NCBI GenBank assembly: GCA_003552765.1
Contig: PUOI01000346.1
Location: forward strand, 1 to 5,056
Reading direction: 5' to 3'
DNA from: Candidatus Hydrogenedentota bacterium
Lineage (GTDB): Bacteria > Hydrogenedentota > Hydrogenedentia > Hydrogenedentales > SLHB01
DNA length: 5,056 nucleotides
Shown here one piece after another: positions 1-4,137 of the stretch. The notes under the pieces are model-generated. The model was not told the origin of the DNA. It searched no databases and saw nothing but the letters and a program-made list of their open reading frames with translations. Position numbers and translations under genes: made by a program. How positions within the stretch are numbered: the first letter of the stretch is position 1; each line of letters begins with the position of its first letter.

Positions 1-182
1 AGCCGGGTCTCCATGCGCCGTTTCACCCACGCCAGCAACTCGGCTTTCCGCGCGCCGTGGCGCAGGCCGTGTTCCACTTAGCGCGGGCTTTCATGCCAGA
101 ACCCTTCCTCGACCGTGAGCCGCTCCATGACGGCGGGGGGAATGCGAAGACCATAGCGTTCGCCTTTGTTTCGCCGCGGCAT
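1..182 (-). pseudogene. small gene interrupted by in-frame stop (5' part; runs off window)
   Basis: Reading the minus strand from the ATG at 182-180 gives a 34-residue product that begins MPRRNKGERYGLRIPPAVME and stops at a TAA (80-78). A strong Shine-Dalgarno, GGGAGG (minus strand, 196-191), sits 8 nt upstream of the ATG, so this start looks genuine. After the TAA the same frame stays open for 25 more codons to the window edge. It reads as natural protein (VEHGLRHGARKAELLAWVKR...), so the two halves look like one gene broken by a point nonsense change. The N-terminal YGLRIPPAVMERL stretch loosely resembles the strand-helix start of ribbon-helix-helix DNA-binding proteins, but I do not recognise the family and that is only a suggestion. 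The alternative is a genuine 34-residue protein at 78-182 followed by unrelated sequence. The rest of the gene lies outside the window. Confidence 0.4.
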
Positions 183-473
183 ATGCAATGCCTCCCATGC
201 GTTGTGTGATGGACGCCCCATCGCGTCCAAACCGGGAGGCACTGTAGCCCGGAGACGGGGCGGAAACCCCTGCGCAACCGCTGCGATTTGACGGCGCTTT
301 TTCTATGCCATCCCCCAGCTTTCCAAACCGTGCCGAATTCCGCTGGCGCATGGATTCCCTTGGCGGGAATGTGGTAGCGTACGAACGTTGTTTAACGCGC
401 CATCACGCCTCGCCGGAACGTGGCGAAGTGGGTGATTCGCAGGTATGGACACACCACGGGAGCATTATCTGGG
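183..473. other. divergent upstream region without a gene
   Basis: This 291-bp stretch separates the minus-strand small gene from the plus-strand ATPase gene and should carry promoters for both. I could not find a convincing -35/-10 pair on either strand. The only structured sites seen are a GGGG/CCCC mini-hairpin near 257-270, an ATTCCC-N5-GGGAAT inverted repeat at 354-370, and a short AACGTT palindrome at 384-389. Reading frames across it on both strands have no ribosome-binding site or protein-like composition. Confidence 0.5.
354..370. promoter_or_regulatory. short inverted repeat, possible operator
   Basis: ATTCCC (354-359) and GGGAAT (365-370) form a perfect 6-bp inverted repeat around a 5-nt centre, about 100 nt upstream of the ATPase start. 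The spacing fits a dimeric repressor site better than a terminator, because no T-run follows. Assignment as an operator is inference. Confidence 0.2.
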
Positions 474-1922
474 ATGCGGCTAGAAGAGTTTCTCAAGCGT
501 CATGGGCTGCAAAGCGATCCGTTCGCAAGCGCGGAAGAAGCGCAGGGCGACGCGGTGTTGCTGCGGCTTTGTCAATACAGTCCATCGCCCTACGGTCATC
601 CGGAGTGGAGCAAGTTCTGCGGCACGCCGCCGGGCAATCAGAGTTCCATAGTGTTCGGCCTGAAGGGGAGCGGGAAGACGGCGATGCGCTTGGCCTTGGC
701 CGAGGCGATCGCCCGGCACAACGAGGCCAATCCGGACGATCGCACGCTCTTGGTTCCGTACGAAGAGTTCAACGCCTATCTCGAGAATTGGCGCCTGGCG
801 ATGGAACAGATTCCGCGGCGCCGGCGGGGCGGCTTGAGCCTGGACAGCGGCAAGGCCTACCGGCAATACTGGGGGCTGGCCCATCATCTCGACGCCATCG
901 TGGCGCAAGCGGTGCGCGAGTTGGTGGGGGAAGTCTGCAATGGGGGCCAGACCATCAACTGGCCGGAATATGTCCGCCATGATTTGCTGTTTCTGGCGGC
1001 TGTCTTTCTCACCGAACACACGCTGGATTACCGCCGCACCATCACGGAGCTGTATACCCGCCTGTGGGGCGGCTGGGGGCGCAGAAGCGAGAAGTTGCGA
1101 AACGCGGCGTTGGCCGTGGGCACCCTGGGCCTCCGCCCCGCGATGCGCAGCGTCCATGTGCGGGCCATCGCCCGCCGGCTCGGCAAGACGGTGCAGGTCA
1201 TCGACCATGATCGCGCCAACTTGGTGTGGGCGCTCAAACGGATCCCCGCGCGGTATCTTGACACGCAACCGCTGGCGATGCGCAGCGTGCGGCCCACCAC
1301 CGAAAACGCCCGCTTCGAGACCTTGGACAAGGTCCTCCGGATAGCCCGCACCATGGGCTACGCGCGCGTCGCCGCCGTCATCGACAAAGTGGACGAGCCG
1401 ACCCTGATTAATGGCGACTATACCCGCATGGCCGATTTCATCGTGCCGTTGTGGAACAACAAGGTGCTCCAAACCAGCGGAATCCACCTGAAGATGCTCC
1501 TGCCCGCCCAGCTGTACGAGCGCGTGCGCAAGGCGGACGCACAGTTGTTGAACACCGCCCGCCTTGACAAAGCGAACATCATCTACCCCCTGACGTGGTC
1601 CGGCGAGCATCTCTACGAAATGCTTGCCGAGCGCGCATCGGCCTGCCGGTTGGACAATCCCGGCGAACCCTTTGACCTGCAGCAACTCTTTGCCCCCGGC
1701 GTGTCGCGCGAGATGGTGGTAGACGAGCTGGCTAGACTCAAACTGCCCCGCCACGCAGGCAAATTCATGCACCGGTGTCTGTGCGATGGATGCACCAGCA
1801 TCATGCCGGGCTCCGTGGGACCTGACGAGCTTCCGGTCATTCCAGACCACGTCTTTTACAAAGTGAGTGAGCGCTTCGAGGCGGAACTTCAGAATTACGC
1901 ACGGGATCTACAAGAGTATTAG
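474..1922 (+). CDS. P-loop ATPase, ORC/CDC6-like AAA family
   Basis: A 482-residue cytoplasmic protein with no signal peptide. The N-terminal GLQSDPFASAEEAQ stretch is followed by the Walker A motif GLKGSGKT (residues 62-69). The Walker B-like motif VIDKVDEP (about 302-309, with D304, D307 and E308) lies more than 230 residues further on. This large helical insert and the DxxDE box resemble the uncharacterised bacterial ATPases annotated as ORC-CDC6 family. Later segments fit that family: KMLLPAQLY (from 340) in the sensor region, TWSGEHLYEMLAER (374-387), and LPRHAGKF near 424, which suits a helical lid or PR-type motif. A C-x-C-x2-C cluster (C435, C437, C440) is odd. I chose the ATG at 474 because GGGAG (458-462) precedes it and the family-like sequence begins here. 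An in-frame GTG at 420 would add 18 residues but lacks a ribosome-binding site. The substrate and role (DNA, defence, or STAND-like switching) cannot be read from the sequence. Confidence 0.85.
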   Translation: MRLEEFLKRHGLQSDPFASAEEAQGDAVLLRLCQYSPSPYGHPEWSKFCGTPPGNQSSIVFGLKGSGKTAMRLALAEAIARHNEANPDDRTLLVPYEEFNAYLENWRLAMEQIPRRRRGGLSLDSGKAYRQYWGLAHHLDAIVAQAVRELVGEVCNGGQTINWPEYVRHDLLFLAAVFLTEHTLDYRRTITELYTRLWGGWGRRSEKLRNAALAVGTLGLRPAMRSVHVRAIARRLGKTVQVIDHDRANLVWALKRIPARYLDTQPLAMRSVRPTTENARFETLDKVLRIARTMGYARVAAVIDKVDEPTLINGDYTRMADFIVPLWNNKVLQTSGIHLKMLLPAQLYERVRKADAQLLNTARLDKANIIYPLTWSGEHLYEMLAERASACRLDNPGEPFDLQQLFAPGVSREMVVDELARLKLPRHAGKFMHRCLCDGCTSIMPGSVGPDELPVIPDHVFYKVSERFEAELQNYARDLQEY

Positions 1923-2079
1923 GCAGTATGCCGAAATCTGCGCTCAAGCAGCGTCCTTATCCAACGATTGAGGGGAATGCTGCTTGCAGTGAGCCGTTTG
2001 AATGTGCGATGATGGTTTCGTGAGGATGTTGTGCACAATGTAGGCCAATTGGAACTGTGTCAATTAGGGAGAAGAATCA
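1923..2079. promoter_or_regulatory. spacer with two palindromes before the YceI gene
   Basis: The spacer contains the perfect 10-bp palindrome TTGTGCACAA (2029-2038) and the 8-bp palindrome CCAATTGG (2045-2052), only 6 bp apart and 28-51 nt before the lipoprotein start. These could be protein-binding sites over the promoter or leader. No clear -35/-10 pair is visible. A weak 8-bp inverted repeat (CAAGCAGC 1945-1952, GCTGCTTG 1979-1986) lacks a T-run, so it is not a convincing terminator for the ATPase gene. Confidence 0.3.
2066..2074 (+). promoter_or_regulatory. ribosome-binding site of the YceI lipoprotein gene
   Basis: AGGGAGAAG lies 5 nt before the ATG at 2080, a good Shine-Dalgarno match that fixes the start. 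Confidence 0.7.
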
Positions 2080-2832
2080 ATGACAATTTCTAACCGTATG
2101 TTCATGATGGTGGGCCTCCTGGCCGTGGTTGCGTTTGTTGTCGGGGGGTGCGACCCGACCACCAATTTGACTCCAGCTGACGAACGCCCGCCTAGGGAAG
2201 ACCCCGATCCGGAGGAAGAGCCCGAGGACGTGGAAGAGGACCCCGAAGAGGATGAAGAGCCCGAGGAACCCGAGGAACCCGAAGAGGATGAAGAGGACGA
2301 GGCGCGTGTGCATTACGAGCTTAGCCCGCAATCCGTGATCGGCTTCGTGGGCTCAAGCCCCATCACCGGTTCGCAGCGGGGAAGCTTCGAGGAATTCGAA
2401 GGGAGCATGTCGATCGTGGACGATGACCTCTCGACGTTAAGGGCCGAAGCTGTTATCGATGCTACGTCGGTCACGGCCGGAAGTGACACCCTTGTCAGCG
2501 CCCTTCGAGAGGATATTCTCGCCACGGAAGAGTATCCCGAAATCCGCTTCACCTCGATTGAGGTGGAGGAGGACAACGGAGAATATGTCCTCGTGGGCGA
2601 TCTTGAGATGCATGGTGTAACGCGCGAGATCGGTATTCCTATCGAGAGTCCAGAGGTTGACGGCGACACCGTGAGCATGGAGGCCTATTTCTCGATTAAC
2701 CGCGAGAATTGGGACATCTATTACGAAGGGTATGGCTGGGATCCCCCGGGATGGGAAGGCGCAATGGATGACGCCATCCGGTCCGGCGTGGCTATCCAGC
2801 TAGACCTTCAGGCGAATCGCGTTGAAGACTAA
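2080..2832 (+). CDS. YceI-domain lipoprotein with acidic linker
   Basis: A 250-residue protein. Residues 1-23 form a lipoprotein signal peptide ending in the lipobox VGGC, so C24 should be lipidated and the protein anchored to a membrane facing the periplasm or surface. Residues 40-74 are an extended linker of 20 Glu, 7 Asp and 7 Pro in 35 positions. The rest (about 77-250) is a YceI-like domain, a lipocalin-like barrel that binds polyisoprenoid-type lipids in characterised members. Diagnostic stretches are VIGFVGSSPITGSQRGSFEEF (87-107, first part), the EYPEIRFTS motif (151-159) and GDLEMHGVTREI (173-184). The start is set by a strong ribosome-binding site. The gene stands alone: 157 bp after the ATPase gene and followed by an intrinsic terminator. 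The actual ligand is unknown; YceI proteins are often annotated with isoprenoid-quinone or stress roles. Confidence 0.9.
   Translation: MTISNRMFMMVGLLAVVAFVVGGCDPTTNLTPADERPPREDPDPEEEPEDVEEDPEEDEEPEEPEEPEEDEEDEARVHYELSPQSVIGFVGSSPITGSQRGSFEEFEGSMSIVDDDLSTLRAEAVIDATSVTAGSDTLVSALREDILATEEYPEIRFTSIEVEEDNGEYVLVGDLEMHGVTREIGIPIESPEVDGDTVSMEAYFSINRENWDIYYEGYGWDPPGWEGAMDDAIRSGVAIQLDLQANRVED
2260..2286 (+). repeat. 9-bp tandem repeat in the acidic linker
   Basis: CCCGAGGAA occurs twice in tandem (2260-2268, 2269-2277) and is followed by the variant CCCGAAGAG (2278-2286). Together they encode PEE-PEE-PEE. The unit is in frame, so copy-number change would lengthen or shorten the linker without a frameshift. 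Confidence 0.75.
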
Positions 2833-2883
2833 CGTTTAGGCGCCCGCGCCGCGAACCACGAAGCGCTTTGAGGTTTTGCAAAC

Positions 2884-2913
2884 AAAAAACGCCCCTTACC
2901 GGGGGCGTTTTTT
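2884..2913 (+). terminator. intrinsic terminator after the YceI gene
   Basis: A perfect 12-bp stem: A6 plus CGCCCC (2884-2895) pairs with GGGGCG plus T6 (2902-2913) around a 6-nt loop. The GC core followed by six T is a classic rho-independent terminator, 51 nt after the stop codon. The A-run on the other side means it could also stop minus-strand transcripts. Confidence 0.9.
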
Positions 2914-2974
2914 CGTGTTTCTCCAAAAGGTTGCCGGCCGCACAATGGAAGTCGCCATCACCCTTGATCCCCTC

Positions 2975-3056
2975 ACCGTACCGCCGGCGTCTCGCCGGCA
3001 TATCCATCGCCATCTCCATGTGACTCTTCTTGCCGGCGAGACGCCGGCGGTACGGT
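2975..3056. repeat. perfect 26-bp inverted repeat with nested palindromes
   Basis: Arms 2975-3000 and 3031-3056 are exact reverse complements over 26 bp, around a 30-nt centre (3001-3030). Each arm contains GCCGGC-GTCTC-GCCGGC (or its complement): two copies of a 6-bp palindrome 5 bp apart, flanked by the ACCGTACC/GGTACGGT ends. It lies between a terminator and a promoter, outside any gene, with no T-run after it. The architecture fits a dispersed REP/MITE-like intergenic element or a long RNA hairpin. I see only one copy in this window, so dispersal is inference. Confidence 0.85.
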
Positions 3057-3148
3057 TTGCCCCTTCCCAAGGAGGTGGCTCGAAGCGCCCAGGGATGTAA
3101 ACACCTGCACTCCGCCTTGTCCCGCGGTTGGGCGATTCGACGTAACTG

Positions 3149-3176
3149 TTTTCACGCCGTGGGTAAGGTTTACAAT
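3149..3176 (+). promoter_or_regulatory. possible sigma-70-type promoter of the redoxin gene
   Basis: TTTTCA (3149-3154) and TACAAT (3171-3176) are separated by 16 bp. The -10 matches the consensus at 5 of 6 positions and the -35 at 4 of 6. It would give a leader of about 95-100 nt before the ATG at 3280. The prediction is by eye, and the sigma factor consensus of this organism is unknown. Confidence 0.4.
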
Positions 3177-3264
3177 AGCTGCGGTGTTTAGCTCTGTGTG
3201 AATTTCCTATGAAGTGGAGCCGCGGCCGAGGCGCCGATCGCCTTTGCACGGCCGGCCGAATGAA

Positions 3265-3272
3265 GAGGAGGA
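3265..3272 (+). promoter_or_regulatory. ribosome-binding site that fixes the redoxin start
   Basis: GAGGAGGA lies 7 nt before the ATG at 3280. It favours this start over the in-frame GTG at 3214, which would add 22 charged residues in front of the membrane segment and has no Shine-Dalgarno. Confidence 0.75.
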
Positions 3273-3279
3273 TAGGGCC

Positions 3280-3900
3280 ATGTTGCGTTACATCCTGATT
3301 GTCGCGGCGGTTGTCGCCATACTGTTGGTTGGGGGCGTACTACTCGGTTATCTCGTCATGACGGGCGCTTTCACCGGCGTGGATCGGGCGGTGGCAGCCG
3401 GTGATCCGTTGCCGGACTTCACCATGCCCGCGTCAGACGGGGAGACCTACAGTCTGGAGGATTATGAAGGACAGATCGTCGTGCTCGACTTCTGTTCCCA
3501 TCTCTGTCCGTGGTCGGCGGGCGCGGATGCCCAGTTGGCGGAACTCTACGAGGAATATGCGGAGGACGACGTGGTCTTTCTCGGGATTGACAGCCATTAC
3601 GACGTGGACCTGGAGGAGATCACCGCCTATGTCGAGGAGAGCGGGAAGCCTTATCCCGTACTCAAGGATGAGAACCACGCTTACGCGGATCTCGTCGGGG
3701 TCCGGATCACGCCGGAGATCCTTGTCACGGACACGGAGGGGCGGCTCGTGTATCAGGGCGCATTCGACAACCGCATCGTGCCCGACAACGCCGGGAGCGT
3801 GAACTACCTCCGGGAAACACTCGACGCCCTTCTCGCCGGGGAACCGGTTCCCCGCGAAAGCACAAGCGCTTGGGGCTGCACCATCAAGCGCGGCGGATGA
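3280..3900 (+). CDS. membrane-anchored redoxin (AhpC/TSA, thioredoxin fold)
   Basis: A 206-residue protein. Residues about 4-28 form one hydrophobic segment without a lipobox, so the protein is most likely an N-terminally anchored, periplasm-facing thiol oxidoreductase. The redoxin domain runs from GDPLPDFTMPASDG (41-54) through the strand IVVLDF to the active-site region FCSHLCPW (71-78). The cis-proline motif follows as ITPE (143-146), then GRLVYQGAFDNR (154-165). The protein ends in WGCTIKRGG, with C200 in the GC-x-IK tail that I recall from a subset of redoxin-family proteins and that could serve as a resolving cysteine. Relatives usually show C-x2-C-P (as in CNHCP); here C72 and C76 are separated by three residues. 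Expected role: thiol-disulfide exchange or peroxide reduction in the envelope; the partner is unknown. Its stop overlaps a possible downstream start (ATGA, 3897-3900). Confidence 0.9.
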   Translation: MLRYILIVAAVVAILLVGGVLLGYLVMTGAFTGVDRAVAAGDPLPDFTMPASDGETYSLEDYEGQIVVLDFCSHLCPWSAGADAQLAELYEEYAEDDVVFLGIDSHYDVDLEEITAYVEESGKPYPVLKDENHAYADLVGVRITPEILVTDTEGRLVYQGAFDNRIVPDNAGSVNYLRETLDALLAGEPVPRESTSAWGCTIKRGG

Positions 3901-4001
3901 AGCGGGAGCCCCACACCGTGGCTGGCGCTGTGTTGGTGGTCACGGCCGCGTGGGCCGAGCCCTGGTGCTGCCTGCATGGATCTATTCGGGACAGCATTTG
4001 A
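3897..4001 (+). CDS. possible 34-residue ORF overlapping the redoxin stop
   Basis: ATG at 3897 overlaps the redoxin stop as ATGA, an arrangement typical of translational coupling. The product looks like a short signal peptide: MKR start, hydrophobic core VAGAVLVVTAAWA with an A-x-A-type end, then EPWCCLHGS, and the stop at 3999-4001. A secreted 10-15-residue mature peptide is possible. More likely it is the 5' end of a decayed exported protein whose frame is lost. No independent ribosome-binding site is needed if coupled. Confidence 0.3.
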   Translation: MKREPHTVAGAVLVVTAAWAEPWCCLHGSIRDSI

Positions 4002-4137
4002 GGCTAAGTCACACGCAAAAGGGATTGACAAACACTTCGCTACTGGCTACGATGAACTAGCCTGGGGCGTGGAGGCCATCGGCAATCTCAACAACGAATG
4101 GGACATCCGCGGATATCACGCAGGAGACACACAATGA
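3976..4137 (+). CDS. possible 53-residue ORF, unknown, or frameshifted gene remnant
   Basis: The frame from the ATG at 3976 encodes MDLFGTAFEAKSHAKGIDKH and continues through ELAWGVEAIGNLNNEWDIRG to GYHAGDTQ, with the stop at 4135-4137. The composition is protein-like, with mixed residues and Trp, Tyr and Asn, unlike a random GC-rich frame. No clear ribosome-binding site precedes it. It overlaps the end of the 3897-4001 frame by 26 bp and the pentapeptide lipoprotein start by ATGA (4134-4137). A -1/+1 frameshift between this and the 3897 frame would give one exported protein of about 80 residues, so the two may be pieces of one gene. I do not recognise the family. Confidence 0.3.
   Translation: MDLFGTAFEAKSHAKGIDKHFATGYDELAWGVEAIGNLNNEWDIRGYHAGDTQ
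4025..4053 (+). promoter_or_regulatory. sigma-70-type promoter before the pentapeptide lipoprotein gene
   Basis: A perfect TTGACA (4025-4030), a 17-bp spacer and TACGAT (4048-4053, 4 of 6) form the best promoter match in the window. Transcription would start near 4060, leaving a leader of about 75 nt before the ATG at 4134. It lies inside the possible 53-residue frame, so the two interpretations compete. Confidence 0.5.

Larger units (their letters stand above)
2914..3279. other. gene-free region between the YceI and redoxin genes
   Basis: This 366-bp stretch holds the perfect inverted repeat at 2975-3056, a plausible promoter at 3149-3176 and the redoxin leader. An isolated AAGGAGGT (3069-3076) is followed by ATG-TAA, so it does not start a gene. 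The reading frames that cross it are products of the GC-rich repeat, without ribosome-binding sites or family-like sequence. Confidence 0.6.

Noticed and set aside
480..1850. Long open minus-strand frame (456 codons) opposite the ATPase gene
   Set aside because: It has no ribosome-binding site or domain-like sequence; it arises from GC-rich codon bias of the ATPase gene, which has clear Walker motifs.
1945..1986. 8-bp inverted repeat CAAGCAGC/GCTGCTTG as terminator of the ATPase gene
   Set aside because: Loop of 26 nt, short stem and no T-run; too weak to call.
1928..2023. 31-residue frame (MPKSALKQRPYPTIEG...) directly after the ATPase stop
   Set aside because: No Shine-Dalgarno, no recognisable motif, and a length expected by chance.
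2975..3056. Insertion sequence with terminal inverted repeats
   Set aside because: The space between the arms is only 30 nt and no transposase or target-site duplication is visible.
3069..3099. Strong Shine-Dalgarno-like AAGGAGGT in the gene-free region
   Set aside because: The next ATG in reach is followed at once by TAA, so no product can be made from it.
2876..3100. Plus and minus reading frames across the 26-bp inverted repeat
   Set aside because: Their open length comes from the GC-rich palindromic arms; no ribosome-binding site and no protein-like pattern.
3214..3279. In-frame GTG extension of the redoxin by 22 residues
   Set aside because: A strong GAGGAGGA ribosome-binding site sits before the ATG at 3280, and the extension would place an Arg-rich tail ahead of the membrane anchor.
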